Of a DNA stretch of 64,000 nt, positions 14,868-28,539 are shown piece after piece. Positions within the stretch are counted from its first letter, which is position 1. Every line of letters starts with the position of its first letter. The stretch covers positions 53,399,136 to 53,463,135 of the forward strand of contig CP141136.1 in NCBI GenBank assembly GCA_035236585.1, written 5' to 3'. The notes below the pieces were generated by a model. It worked only from the letters and a program-made list of their open reading frames with translations, was not told the origin of the DNA and made no database searches. The position numbers were made by a program, and so were the translations under genes. Source of the DNA: Warburgia ugandensis. Taxonomy: Eukaryota > Streptophyta > Magnoliopsida > Canellales > Canellaceae.

Positions 14868-17800
14868 ATATAAGGGTAGACACATGTTGTTTAGAAGATA
14901 TGTAAAGGTCTTCTACTAGTATATTCACAATTTTTTTCCAACCTATAAGAATGAACAATTCCTTGGCTATTTTTTCTTGACTTTTCTCATTTTTCTTCAT
15001 TTTGACTTTTGGTATAGTCTTTTCTTTGAATTTTTCTCTTTTTTCTCCCTTTTTGTTCTTCTCTTGACTTGTATTGTGCATACCTTTCTTCAAGATAATC
15101 TTAAACCATCTATACATATTTTCAAAACAACTGGATAATGGATATATTATAGGGTTTCAATAGGGTAATGGTTAGTGGGTTCACAAAGAGAAAGGTTTAT
15201 TGTAAAGGCTCAAAGGATTAACTAGTGGAAAAATAAACATAGGAAGGCTAAAGGCTCTAGGTTAGTTAAAGATGGAATCTATTATTTTCTAGGTTTTATA
15301 TGATTTAAACATAACCATAGACTCAAGTGATAATTAGTATAGTCCTAATAGTTGACGAAGATGAAGAATAATGAGACCCACTAAGAAATTAATGTCCTCT
15401 GATTTATTTTTTTTAATTTATGTAATTCTTTGAAGAAAGAATAACTCTAAAGCTCACATAGGTTAATAGTCTCTACTTGTCTTCTTTAAGATCTCTACGT
15501 TATATTTCATGTTAACTTTAACTATACACATAGCTATTTTGTGCATTGAATAATCTGAGTTTAACTTTTCATGGAATACTCTAGAAAAAGAGTAAAAATA
15601 TGAACTTATTATATACAAATCTATTAATATGATAAATTCAAAATATAGTCTGAATAGACAAAAAATTAGTATTTTGATAAATTCAAAATATAGTTTGAAT
15701 AGTCAAAAAATCAGTATTCTCATCCTTAAAAAGGATCTTTTCACAAGTTTTTATCCAAAAATTTTTTTCTAATGTTCTTAACGTAACACCAAAAATAACT
15801 AAGAAAAACTTTGGACACATTAGGTTTTGAATACCCTAGCACCATACTGAAATTAAACATTGTCCACAATGTTTGGAACTACATACCATGGATAAATGAA
15901 ATAATAAACCTAATAGGAAAAATATTACCTGCATTCCCAGGTTAGTGCAATGATATGTTGATGTGTGCAAAGATGCCAAATATGCAATGCAACTGCAACA
16001 TTATGACATCTAACCTAAACCTAAACTAACTGTGAAGGAGTTTTTAAAAAACTAACTTTATTTCAAAATTACATAGTAGTCAATGTATATTTTTCACCTA
16101 GAGATGTATGGTGGATATAACAATATACCATGATTGACCATCATGAATTTAAATTTGATGGGAGAAAGTCAAGGTGACATGTCCCAAGTTTTGTCAAATT
16201 GAGGATAAAATAGGTCAACATCAAAGAATTGATAATATTCCTCCTCCTTTACTTTATCCTGATAGCTAGGATCAAGCTGACTCTGCATCTCCCATAAGGT
16301 TGGTTCTTTTTTCTCTTGATGCAAAGAAATAAAGGGCTTAAACACTTAGTATCCTCTAATGTACACCATAGAAGTACTTGATGTTGGACTAGGACATCAA
16401 GTGACTCTTCTTCCTGTTATGTAGTCACAGATAAGGTTTTAGATGAACCTAAACTGTCATAGAGTGCACTTTTTTGTAAGATCATAGGTCCAAATAAGGT
16501 GCTTATTCACTATATTGTTCAAATTGCATTTCAGGCAATGGTATAAGGGTAAACAAAGTTTGTTTGGAAGATATGTAAAGATCTTCTCTTAGTGTATTCA
16601 CAATATTTTTTCAACCCATAACATTGAAAAATTCCTTGGTTATTTTTCTTGAATTTTCTCATTTTTCTCCATTTTAACTGTTGGCGTCATCTTTTCTTTG
16701 AATTATTTTTTTTACCCCTTTTGTTCATCTCTTGACTTGTACTGCACATACTTTTCTTCAAGATAATCTTCCACCATCTCTATATATTTCCAAAACATCT
16801 AGGTAATGTATATATTATAGGGTTTCACTAGGGTAATGGTTAATGGGTTCACAAAGAAAAAAGCCTTATGGTAAAGGCTCAAAGGATTAGCTAGTGGAAA
16901 AACTAATCATAAGAAGGCTAAAGGCTTAGGGTTGATCAAAGAAGGCCTCTATCATTTTCTAGGTTTCATATGACTTAAACAAAACCATAAACTTAAGAGG
17001 TAATTAGTAAAGTCTATTAGATGTTCTCCTAATAGTTGACTAAGATGAAAAATAATAAGACCCACTAGGAAGTTAATGTCAATCCTCTAAAAAAAAGAAT
17101 TTCTCTAAAGCCTAAATGGGTTAATAGTCTCCACTTGTCTTCTTCGAGATCTTTAAGTTATATTTTTCTCTTCAGCTTTAACTATGTACATATGCTATTT
17201 TTTGCATTGAATATTCCAAGTTTAAATTTTCATGGAATACTTTAGAAAAAGAGTAAAAAGATGAACTAATTATATAAAAATCTATTAATAAGCTAAAGCT
17301 CAAAATATAGCTTGAATAGTTAGAAAATATGAATTCTCATCCTCGTAAAGGAACTTTTCAAAAGTTTTTATCTAAAAATAAATTTTTTCAAATTAATTCA
17401 AACAATAACTAAGAAAAAAATTAGACACATCAAAATTTGAATACCCTAGCCCCAGACTTAAATTAAACATTTTCCACAATATTTAGAACTACATACCATG
17501 CACAAATGAAATAATAAAATCTGAGAGGAAAGGATGAGAAAGATATTACTTGCACTACCAAGTTAATGTAATGATATGTTGATGTGTTCAAAGGTGCAAA
17601 ATATACAATGCAAATGCAACACTATGACACCTAACTTAAACTAATTAATCTAAACCTAAACTAACTATGAAGGATTGTTAGAAAACTCACTTTATTTTAG
17701 AATTTCACAATAATCAATGTACATTTTCTGCCCAGAGATGTGCGGTGGTGATAACAATATAACATGATTTACCATCATGAATTTAAATTTTATGGGAACA

Positions 17801-18092
17801 AGTCGAAGTTTTGTCAAATTGAGGATAAAATATGTCAACATCAAAGAATTGATAATATTCCTCCTCCCTTACTTTGTCATGATAGCTAGGGTTAAGTTGG
17901 CTCTACATCTTCCATAAGGTTGGTTCATTTTTCTCTTGATGCAAAGAAATAGGGGGGCTTAAACTTTTTGTATCCTCTAATGTAGACTATAGAGCTAGTT
18001 TATGTTGGATCAAAACATCAGTTAACTCTTCTTCCTATTTTATAGTCACATGTACTTCTTATCTATGGATTAAATTGCATTTTGGGCAATGG
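14868..18092. repeat. Tandem duplication of about 1.6 kb in the E3 internal region
   Basis: Two consecutive units, about 14868-16545 and 16546-18092, match along their length. Paired landmarks are 'tatgtaaaggtcttct' near 14900 with 'tatgtaaagatcttct' near 16573; 'agggtaatggtta' near 15160 with 16826; 'cctaaactaactgtgaagg' near 16018 with 17651; and 'catcaaagaattgataat' near 16219 with 17839. The spacing drifts from about 1670 to about 1600, so indels have accumulated since duplication. No long open frame is present in either unit. Confidence 0.88.
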
Positions 18093-18539
18093 AAGTGATC
18101 CTACTCAGGCTGTCCATTAAGAAATGTCCATTAGTGGCTTTGTATTTAATAATTTTTTACTTCATCATTGGAGGTGTTTATATCAAAATTGGAATGGGTG
18201 AGACATGCCTTGAGTGGATTATTACTAGCAAAGGGTAGGGATGATGTAGACACTTGACTCTTTGTCTCAGAAGAATCTTCAAAGTCAAATTTTATTACTA
18301 TCTATCCCTAAATAGTTGTTGAAGGGATTCTCATAGGCCTCAATTTGTTCTTTTTCCTCTCCTTTCTTTAAATGCAATAGTTATTTGACCCCTTTAAGAT
18401 CCCATCTATGGAAGAGATCATTGAGTTTCCTCTATATATAACCTAAGCGTCTCTTTGAATGATTGTTTCCTCTATTATAGTGGGAAGGACTGGTACGGCT
18501 CATACTGTTGTGGCATTAAGGTAATTTGAAAGGGTTGAG

Positions 18540-19050
18540 CAGGGTGGAACCATGATGATCCGCCTTGATAATCCTAAGACCATGTTTCTTTAGGATGCTT
18601 AGCCCATCCAAGATAGTTGGTCTCATCATAGGAATAATTGCTAGGGTTTGGGAATGCATTGGGTTCAATTCACTTGCTCCGAATAATATGATTGTTGATG
18701 GAGCTTGACGGTCATGAAGTAATGGGATATGTTGGGTTAGAATAGGTATGATAATTCTTGTACTGAAGCTACCAAGATGAGTTGCTAGCTTGCAAAAGTG
18801 TTTAACCTATTTAATTCACTATCCATCCTATTGGCCAATCTATCTAATGCATTGGACAAATCAGGGTTATACCCTGTCTCTATCTCATACATTTCTTTAT
18901 AGTGTAAGGGCCAAGGAGTGAAATTGTATAAAAGTGGTTTTTTATCACCTACTTCATTGGCCATATCTAAGGTACAGAAAAATAGATCTACTTGAGTATG
19001 TAACCCTTGCCTAAGTTGACTCAACTTTGTATAGAAAGAAAGATATTTGT
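18540..19050 (-). pseudogene. E3 gag remnant
   Basis: The minus strand near 18585-18680 encodes text like 'NYLGWAKHPKETWS', close to the E1 gag block 'YNLGWAKHPNLSW'. The 79-residue frame at 18785-19024 fits the segment just N-terminal of it, which in E1 is the coiled-coil-like stretch before the zinc knuckle. In an intact relative this would be the nucleocapsid side of Gag. It is broken and only partial. Confidence 0.65.
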
Positions 19051-20195
19051 TATATACAATGAAAATTTACCTCTCTCTTCTTCTTCTTTTCTTCTTTCTA
19101 CCTAGTCTAGGGGAGACCCAAACTAGATAATGTAGCCTATATGAAAAATGATGCTAACAAGCAATGGCACATAATAAATCCTAACCCTATGGTATACAAG
19201 CTGAAAGGTTGATTTTTCTTTATTTTCTTTTGAGCAATGACTTTATGTTATGTCTAACCTAGGTAGCTTCTCGTCTCTTCTAGACTAGTCTTATTTCCTA
19301 CCAATTAGATCCTACCTTGATCAATTGCTTCACATCCTCCTCAGTCAGTTATAGTTTATTTGAAACATCGAACGTGTTGGAAAAGCTAGTCATTTAAAAA
19401 CCAGCAAAGTTGATCAAATAGGGGCCACTTGAGTGGCAATAGGTCGCCTCCTTCCAAGAAGATCCTATGAGCTTGTCAGCTACTATAGGTCTCTTTTAAG
19501 TTGATTTTTACTTATTCTTGATTCTAGGACTGTGCATAAGGTGATGATTAACCTAGGTGGGCCAAGGGATGGTCATCACATCCACCCTTGATCTTATAGG
19601 GGTGAGTGCTTTACTAATTCATTTAAGCATTCCCATGTAGTTTGATCAACATACTTTTACCTCAAAGCATGTAAACATACCCTAATATGCACCGAAAGCG
19701 GTAAATCCAATGCATATCCTAGAATGCAACAAACAAGGAAATGCTTTCTATATGCTCCACTACCATCCAAATGCAACTAATCTTGGAATTAGAGAGAAGA
19801 TAGAACAACTCACACTGGGGTCCTGAAAATAGTCATCTCATACAAGGGTGGATCCATGTACAGGCCACCTTCTCTATCCAGTTTAGGATGGCCCACCTTT
19901 GACTTGTATTATTATAACCCTTTAATTTATATTTAAATGCTTCGCAATGTATAAAAACTTACAAGCACGTCCTCACTACAATCCACTCAAGTGAAAAAAT
20001 AAAATGGGAAACTATCTTAAGGTCTTCCAACAAGTCATTATTCTCCTCCAAATTCCTACACAAATGAAAATGAAAGTATCAAATTCTTTAAGAATAAGAA
20101 AAGTATGCAAAAATGGAAACTATCCTATATAAAATCCTAAATTTATGACCGGTGGTAAAGCATGACAACCCAAATTTAATTAAAATATGTTGTGA
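19051..20195 (-). other. E3 5' leader (between primer site and gag), no intact frame
   Basis: Matching text occurs in E1 (about 29880-30990) and E2 (about 40740-41850), for instance 'cactggagtgacaataaat' near 30197 against 'cacttgagtggcaatagg' near 19427. This is the untranslated leader plus gag 5' end of these elements. Confidence 0.6.
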
Positions 20196-20220
20196 GTCCT
20201 TAGAAACAGTGCCAAAAACT
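20196..20220 (-). other. E3 primer binding site region
   Basis: The plus-strand text 'gaaacagtgccaaaaact' abuts the right LTR. Its complement, beginning TTGGCAC, corresponds to the tRNA-Asp-type site (family form TGGCGCC...) used by Athila/Tat elements. The match is degraded. Confidence 0.6.
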
Positions 20221-21680
20221 TGATGTATCTTAAATAATACCACAAGTGCATGCCTTTATTAGAGTATACAATCAACAAATACAAGTCAATTCTGCAAAGA
20301 TTCTTTAATAAACAAAGTTAATTAGAATTTAAATCATCTTACTTTAATCTAGCAGACCCAATCAAGAGAAGGACAATTTCTAACTAAACTAAATTAGAAA
20401 GTAACTCTAAATTAGAAAGCAAGTAATTAATAAAACTAAGAAACTATCTAAATAAACAATGAACTAAACTAGGAAACTTTCTAAAATTACAACTAACTGG
20501 AAAAGAGGAAACTTTATAAAACTATCATTAACTAGAAAAGGAAACTATTTAAAAGTACAATTAACTAAAAATTAAGGAAACTATTTAAACTACAACTAAC
20601 TATGCATTAAAGTAACATTCGAAAATTACACTAACTAGAAAAGAAAAGTAAAGACCAAATTAACTACAAAAAAAAGGGAACTATTTCATTAATAGCCAAA
20701 TTATAAGGAATTATCACATAAGTAATGAAAAGAAAGCATGTAAATAAACCAAGAACAAGTCCTTCAAATACGAGCATAAATTCTATTATAGGGCCCACAA
20801 GTGTCACTTAACAGGAGCTTGTAAACTTCTCTTCAACCCAAAATACACTAAATTACCAGCAAGCTTTTCATGTTTTGTATCCCGTCCTTCCAAAAACATG
20901 CAAATCCCATCCAATGATCCATAAGAATGAAGTATTAGTGCAACCAAGGAAAGAGGAGTCCTAACACTTTTTCCTAAAGAATCATCACCCAAGAAAGAAA
21001 GAAAAATGATGGAAAAGGAAATAAAAAAGGTTACTGTATTTTTCCTAATCCAAAAACTCTTAAAGAAAGAGGGCAACTTCAGAGAGTTTAGATAAGGAGG
21101 AGACTAGAGGTCATTCATATTTAAGGAATTTAACCATGGAAGAGGTTTCCTTCCTTAAATATTAAATAGAAGAAAAGAAAACAAATTGGAGATAGTGGCC
21201 CTTGTTTTAGGACTCAACCATTCCTAGCCTTAGGAAATGAAGCAATAAGTAGGTACATGGTGTATCCCTACCCCTTAACATGAAGGCCTTTAGCTAGGAA
21301 CCTTGGTGGCTTGTGGATGGATTTGCATGTTTTCTTCAACCTTAATTAAAAAATTAGAAAGTATCATTATATCTACTAATCCTTTCCTTTTTCTTCATCC
21401 AAATCCATAGAAAGAAATTAGAAAAAGAAAAAGAAGAATGATTCATGAACAAACTAGCAATGATTATTCATGAAACCTAAAATTAGAAAGTGGTGTATGA
21501 ACATGGAATTAGAAGGTGTATGGAATTACAAAGTAGATTAAAATAGAAGGTGGATGGAAACATAAAGTGATGAAATTAAAACATGGTAAGAGTTTGTGAG
21601 TGGATGAAGGAAAGTGTGGAAGTGGAAAATGGAAACTATCCTAGCACGAAAAATTCCATGCATGCTCTTATGCATGCATG

Positions 21681-21682
<2 letters not shown>

Positions 21683-21764
<82 letters not shown>
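21683..21764. repeat. (TG)n microsatellite, about 41 units
   Basis: A pure run in the right E3 LTR. In the partner LTR the same place (near 11818-11930) is about 100 bp of ordinary sequence beginning 'cgcatgtgtgaattag', with only a short TGTG seed. Confidence 0.97.
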
Positions 21765-21766
<2 letters not shown>

Positions 21767-22790
21767 CTAACATACATTAAGTTTCAAAATAATCCTAGAA
21801 TGTAAGCAAGGTGAATTAAAAAGTCAAACATGGTCAAACATAGGTTTTTGAATTAGTAAAGTGCTACTTGTAAGAATGTACCATGCAACTACTTTCTAAA
21901 ATGGATATAAACTAATCCTAAAACATTTCTATTGTACATGGAAAGCAAGTTAAAAAGTCTATAAAGCTTAAAAGTAAGGAAATCTAGGATCTAAACATAT
22001 AATCTAATATTAGAAACTACCCTACCTCTAAAATACAAAAGTGCTTAAAAACATTAAAACCAAGCAAGCTAAATGGAAAACTATGTTACAACTTATATCT
22101 ACAAAGTAAACCTAACCTAAAGAAACAAAACTAACTCATTATGCTACAATAAATGCACCCTAAATGTGATGCTAAATCTACCATGCATGTGAACTTGAAA
22201 AAAGATGTATCCACAAGAAATTGGTGGAATGCGTTGAAAATCCTATTCCTATATGCATGCAAAACCTAATTGATTGGAAAGGAAACATGATATGCATTTA
22301 AGTTACTCTAAGATGAATGGAATTACTATGCTAAACATGAACTACAAATCAAGGGAAGGTGAATACATGATGCAAAACTAAGGAAAAATCAACTAATTGA
22401 TGAGTGCAAATCTAAGTAACATGAAGGATGATGCAAACAACTACATTAGTAATCTAAGTAAAAAAACCTAGACAAATGCATGTTTGAAGAAGGTGGGTGG
22501 AAAATATAGAAGATGGCAGACAAAAAAAGAAAGAAAAATAAGTAAGAAAAGGAATTGGACTAGGTTGAGGCACTATCTTTATCTATAAGGATTTTGATCA
22601 TAGAAGATTGAAGGGGGCTTGGATGAGGGTGATTTTCCTTCCTCTATTTCTCCTTTGATTTGGCTATGCACTGAAGGGAAAGTTGAAAGATGGGTTTTCC
22701 TTCTCTTTAACCTCTTATTTATAATGTTTTAGGAGAAGGAAGACCTATGAATAGAATGTTAGGATTTAAAGGAAGAAATAATAGAAGGTT

Positions 22791-22795
<5 letters not shown>

Positions 22796-22879
<84 letters not shown>
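22796..22879. repeat. (AG)n microsatellite, about 42 units
   Basis: Counterpart of the run at 12942-13037 in the other E3 LTR. Leucine/serine-rich or arginine/glutamate-rich frames across it are artefacts. Confidence 0.97.
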
Positions 22880-22880
<1 letters not shown>

Positions 22881-23153
22881 CATGAAAATTTGACTTGAAA
22901 TCAAAGTGCAAAGTCAATTGGACTTGGAAAATATGGAAGGAAAAGGGATAAGGGTGGTTAGGAAGGTAGTTTTGGTGGGATAGGAAACTAGCTTGCTTAG
23001 GAGGGAAGGAAAGGAGTAAGATTAGAAGGAAATCTAGGAAGTTAGGTGGGATTAGAGATTGTATAAGGTGAGGGGTATGGAAACCATGGGAATGTGTTGG
23101 GATTTCTAATTTTTGAAGTGAATGTGATCCCTTAGATGTTAATCAATGGTGGC

Positions 23154-23950
23154 AATCTAGTGTAGCTTTTAAATTACTCGCAAATGCACAAATCAATTTA
23201 GTATTTTCATGCAAGTGAGGTCAATCCCATTTGGAATCTCATGGATTTGCAATGGATTGGATTTTATTTAGATCAATTAACTTCAGCAAAAGTGATAGAT
23301 ATGTGATTAAACTAGGAAATTAAAACAAACTAAGAAGGAAACGTGCATGGAATTAGAAACTAGAATTAAAAGAAACTTTCTAAAATTAAAGTAAGCAATT
23401 AAGATGGAAACCTCCCTAACTAACATGCAAGCAATTAAAGGAAACTAATGCTAATTTAGAATGAATCAAACTAAGTAACTTAACTTAAGGAAACTACTAA
23501 AAGGAAAGTGACCTAGTACCATGTGCATTCTCTATGAATTATATGCATGATTTTAGGGGCAAAAGTGACCAAAATTGATGAGTCTAACCACGTATGGGCT
23601 TTCTTCTACTTTAAAAAGTTCAAGCCATATAGATTCCAACCATGGACCATTACCTAGTATGAAATGCCTATTACTCTTGAGTGGAGTGTCATTATCAAGT
23701 TATTCAACCATCAAAACTATATTCTCATTTTTAGAAAAGAAAATCTCGTCTTCATTAGTAGCATAATTGGGAAGAAAATTTAGAGTTATTATAGTCATAG
23801 GTTTGAGTCACCACATTCTTGTTTGGTTAGGAATTAGAATTAGGAGAGTGACAGTGAGAGTGTGATAGTATTTTAGTTTGCAATTCTTTTATTGTACAAA
23901 ATATATAAATGAATAAATAATTGATGATGAAGACAAAGTTGCTATGCTAC
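23154..23950. other. Fragments of other LTR-like repeats, no gene
   Basis: The part to about 23570 begins like the start of another Athila/Tat-type LTR ('caaatgcacaaatcaattt', then 'gtgaggtcaatccc') and shares the 'gaaactttctaaaatt' style of E3, so it is probably a truncated relative. The rest has a short minus-strand frame that I do not recognise. The boundary with E1 is at 23951. Confidence 0.5.
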
Positions 23951-25944
23951 TATTGATGTTTTCAACAACTGCACGGGCTATTGTAGTATAGCTATGCAAA
24001 TACGGGGCGATCCCACAAGAACTTGCTTTAAAATTTTAGAGTTTTTAATAAAATTTAATTTTTTAAAATTCAATTTAATTGACAAAAATTAACAAAAAAA
24101 ATTCAGACTTCATCTTTAGTTTACCAATGAAATTTCATATGTCTATTCCATGGAGAACAGAAAAAGAAACTATAAAACCTTAATTAAAAATAAAACTAGA
24201 AGAAATTAAGAAAAATCTAATTTCCTAGCTTAAGTACTGTTCAATTTCCTCACTTTTGGCATGAAAAACCTTGATAATACTTCATCAATATATTCAAAAT
24301 TTCTTGGATTAATGATCTGACAGATGAATTTGTCAGATTCATCAAATTATTAGACGTCTAATTAAATTAAGAAATTTAACGATTAATGGTTTAGATCTAA
24401 TTTCAGAATATAAATTATAGAATCTATTCTAAGAACATGCTATAAAATTTAATTGAGATTCTGAAGTAAAATAAACAAGAAATTAAAGATTATCCATGGT
24501 TAAACTAGAACCGTTAATTGAGTTAAATAGTAACAGAATAGCACAGAACGTGGATTACTAGAATGGAAATAACATAAAACACGAATAAGAATAGTACAGG
24601 ACAGTAAATGTAATTTAAAATAATCTATCAAGGGCAATTTTGGAATTTTGCCCGAAAGTTCCTTAAAAGTCCCATAAAACACCAAATCCACTGGTGATGA
24701 TGGTGGTGCTGTCCTGAGTGCAAGAGGGCCCCCCTGGGTCAGTTGTGAAGAAGATGCCGGATTGAGAACGGTGCTTGGTCGGTGAAGAGGAAAAATGACT
24801 AGGGAAGCTGTCTAGTTGGGTAGACGCCGGGCCAGTGGTACTCGTCCAGTAAAAAAAAATGATGCCCTTTTCTGGGCGTTGTGTGGTTCATTTGGAGCAA
24901 AGGACGAGATTATGCTGAGGGCTGGTGATGGTATTGGAAGGGAGCAGGGGAGTGCCGGGCCGGTGAAAAGATGTGGCCAGTGATGAGGGAGCTCTTGGTA
25001 TGGGTGTGCGACCAATGGGTAGGTGGAAATCGGGAATAGGAGAAAGTGGAGGATCTAGGTGTGTGAGAGGGAGAGTGAAGAGCAAAAGATGGGAAGAAAT
25101 TCTAGGCTGTGGAGGAACTCTGGGCAATGCTGGGTAACTGAGAATAGAAAGCTGAGAGATGGGAGGGGGAGGGGGACTAGTAAAGATAGGTGCGTTGGAG
25201 ATAATGAAAGGAGATGGATGGGAGGTGCGGTGATGAGTGTGATCAAGGGTGGAAACCGACGATGGAAAAGAAAAGGGACTGGCGTGGAGATGAATCATGG
25301 GTTATGTGACTAGTTTGAGCAAATGGGTCCGGGAAGAAAAGGAGTGTGGCAAACAAGGGAAAGAGAGGTATGGAGAAGAAAAATACTTATTGGAAACAAC
25401 ATAAAGACTGGCAATCAAAGAAAGAAACGATGAATCATGATTGGACTGCAAAGAAGAAAACCTTCAAACTTCCAACTCTAAAAAACTCCCCCAAACCTCC
25501 ACGGCTCTCCCTCTTTATAATTTTTTTTTTTCTTTCCTACTCTTCCTCCACCTCCTTCCTTTAAGAGGTAGATTCTTATTAAGACTTTCTCCTCTCCCAA
25601 ATTCGGACTCCTCTTCCATTTGGAAACCTTCTTCTTTTAGGACTCCTTCATCCATTAGGAAACCTCTTCTCTTGCCTTATTGATCTTCAATTTATCTGCA
25701 CTGTTGAAATTAGATTTGAGTCATCCAACCCTCCTTTAGTTGATCTGCAAAATAAAAGAGTAAATTAGGATCATCTGAATCTTACATTAATCATCTAATA
25801 AGCTCTAATGATCATCTGACTGTTGATTTTAAAAAATTAAGGTTTGGATAGTCAATTTGAGCTAAATTTTGCAAATTTGAACTATTGGATGATTTAATTG
25901 AATGCTAAACTAGGGGTTTTTTAGCCAAAATTAAACACTTAACA
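23951..25944 (-). repeat. E1 3' LTR
   Basis: It aligns with 31013-32833 from the start ('attgatgtttt') through 'gctattgtagtatagctatg' to the end 'aaattaaacacttaaca'. It contains GC-richer text at 24700-25300 and an AT-rich far end. Open frames here (such as those at 24888-25298) lie within LTR sequence and match no protein I recognise. Confidence 0.85.
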
Positions 25945-26589
25945 CACCCCCTAACCAGCATTTTGCTAGTCCCGAGCAAAACATGCAAACAACTATTTTA
26001 CACAAAACTAGTACAATGTGCCACTTTTGTAGGTACTCACGATTGCATTTAGCACATGCAACAAGCCCTTGAACCGCTAGGTTACCCCTAATGGATGAGC
26101 TAGGCCTCGTGAGGGTTTATATTAAATATACACAAAAAATTTTAGTAAGGTCGAGTCCCCTATTTTATCTCAAAGAATCCTCATTCATTAGCAATTGTAC
26201 TAATTTCTCACAACTTTATGAAGAGGATTTGATAATTTTACACACCATTCACATATTAAAGACATTTTATTTGAGCTATTCCTTAGAGTGCATATGTGTG
26301 TGTACAGCCACATAAATCTTGACTTCTAACTCGGTATGCTTACATTCCATTAGAAATATGCCTTGACCTCAAAACTTCACAGGTATACACTTAAAAATAA
26401 AACTCTCAGATAAGGGGTTTAAACATATTTCTCTCTTTATGTTACCGAATCCAACAAGCTAATGATTCACATAATTCTTTTCAACACTCATGAGACAAAG
26501 GAAAGTGATCCCTAAGAGTGGATGTTATCACCAAGAATATTATGGGTCTTAATCATCCATAAACACCTCAAGGAATCTTTCTACCATGT

Positions 26590-27060
26590 ATGAGAAAATG
26601 CTCAACATACACCTTTGAAATGTAGCTGGAGCATTACAAAGCCCAAAGGGCATACGTCTGTAGGAGAAGGTTCCAAAAGGGCAGGTGAAGGTGGCCTTCT
26701 CCTAATCCTCTAGTGCTATAGGAATTTGGTTGTAACCAAAATATCCATCTAGAAAACAGTAATAGTTATGTCCGGCTAACCTCTTTAGCATTTGGTCAAT
26801 GAAAGGTAGAGGAAAATGATCTTTCCTCATGACCGCATTCAACTTTCGATAGTCAACACAAACTCTTCACCAAGTGGTCATGCGGGTAAGGACTAGCTCG
26901 TTATCCTCATTTTTTACTACTGTGACCCTAGATTTCTTAGGTACAACCTGAACAGACCTGACCCAAATACTATCAAACATAGGGTATATGACGCCAACAT
27001 CTAAGAGCTTTAGGACTTATCTCTAACCACGTCCTTCATGTGGGGGTTTAATCACCTTTG
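26590..27060 (-). pseudogene. E1 reverse transcriptase remnant
   Basis: On the minus strand this stretch encodes recognisable RT text of the Ty3/gypsy type, around the segments that usually read 'DYRKLN' and 'PFGLCNAPATFQ' (plus-strand marker 'caaagcccaaagggcatacg' near 26637). RT with RNase H copies the genomic RNA into DNA in the virus-like particle. Only part is present and it is not an open frame. Confidence 0.75.
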
Positions 27061-27659
27061 AGTTTCCCTAGAAGGTTTTGCATTTTCTTCTAGATGTATT
27101 TTATGCAATCATACAGCTGGACTTATTCCTTTTATGTCTGTTATTGTTCACCCTATGGTAGTTTTATGTTCCTTAAGAACATCTAAAAGCTTTCTCTCAT
27201 GTTCTTTATCTAAGTCTAATGATATTATTACAGGTAAGGTTTCATATGGGCCTAGGTATGAATATTTCAAGTTACCAGGCAAGGATTTTAGGTCCTGAGA
27301 AGGTGCTTACTCTATTAAGGGTATGGGGACATATTTAGACGGTGGGAGTGGTTCCACATAAGGACCCCACTTAGAGGTATCCATTATTGGTACAACATCT
27401 AAAAGATTGTTTACCTCCTTGATAGACTTATCTATATCAAATTCTCCATTAAAGTGCATCAGACAAGCCTCTAGTGGGTCTAAGATGGACAATGGTGAAT
27501 GAAACTTATTAATTAGACTCTCTATTAAGTTGACATCACAGGGATCATCAAGGTCTAAATGTTGTTGATCGGCATTAAAAACATTAAGCTTAACCTTCAT
27601 GTTGTCGAATGATAATTTCATTACATCATTCTTACAGTTAATAATGGCATTGGACATTG

Positions 27660-28240
27660 CTAAGAATGGACTTCGAAGGATGACTGGGATTTGACTACCA
27701 AGGTCGGATACAGGTTAGATGTCTACCACAATGAAATCAACAGGGTAATAAAACTTATCCACCTGTATCAAGACATCTTCAACCAAACCACGAGGTATCT
27801 TAATAGATCTATCAGCTAATTGTAGCATGGTAGTGGTTGATTTCAACTCACTGAGTTTTAGTTGCTCATAGATAGAGTATGGCAACAAGTTAACACTAGC
27901 CCCTAAGTCAAGAAGTGCCCTATCTATGGCATGATCTCCAATGACACATGTGATTGTAGGATATCCTAGGTCTCTAAACTTTGGTGGGGTCTTGTGTTAA
28001 ATCAAAGAGCTCACCTATTTGGTGAGGAAGGCTTTCTTTTGCACATTAAGCTTTTGCTTTGTTGTGCGGAGCTCTTTTAAGAATTTAGCATAGGCGGGGA
28101 TATCTCTAATTGCAGTGAGTAATGGTATATTGATTTGTACATGTTTAAATACCTCTATTAACTCATTGAAGTTTGATCCCTTCCTAGCTTTATTCAGTAA
28201 TTGGGGAAAAGGGGCTTTAGGCACATAGGGTGCCTCCACT
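27660..28240 (-). pseudogene. E1 protease region
   Basis: The plus-strand text at 27880-27900 is the complement of a 'NLLPYS' coding block, the aspartic protease region of Athila/Tat elements, where an active-site 'LGASVNLLP'-like motif is usual. The frame 28015-28239 precedes it with 'PFPQLLNKARKGSNFNELIE', the conserved linker between gag and protease. E2 has the same arrangement. A retroviral-type aspartic protease would process Gag-Pol. It is part of a broken element. Confidence 0.75.
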
Positions 28241-28539
28241 ATAAGTTCTACAAAATTGTTCTGCCTTTTCTATTTTTCTTGTATTTTTGTTTCCTCTTTT
28301 TCCTCTACAGTTTCCTTAGCCTGCCCTTCTTTGTTATCGATTTGATGACCATGCCTAAGGGTGATTATGGACTTGGCATGCTCATGAGGGTTAAGGTTTT
28401 GTGAACTTGACCCTATCTCAAATTGACTCTTAAGGTTAGGGATGGGTTGACTAGGAAACTGACCCTTTCCTCTATTATATAATCAGCAGACAATTGACTT
28501 AGTTACATCTCTAGCTAGCTATGGCTTGAGAGTTGACAT

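Larger units (their letters stand above)
20221..23153 (-). repeat. E3 5' LTR (partial)
   Basis: This LTR is uninterrupted by the SINE and LINE that sit in its partner, so it shows both empty sites (about 20332-20345 and 20601-20612). Homology with the partner stops near 23153, after 'gttaatcaatggtgg', where a different LTR-like sequence begins; the outer part is absent. Confidence 0.78.

Noticed and set aside
24888-25298. 136-residue Pro/Ser-rich frame in the E1 LTR
   Set aside because: It lies entirely in LTR sequence, overlaps other frames on both strands, and similar weak frames in the twin LTR follow from DNA homology.
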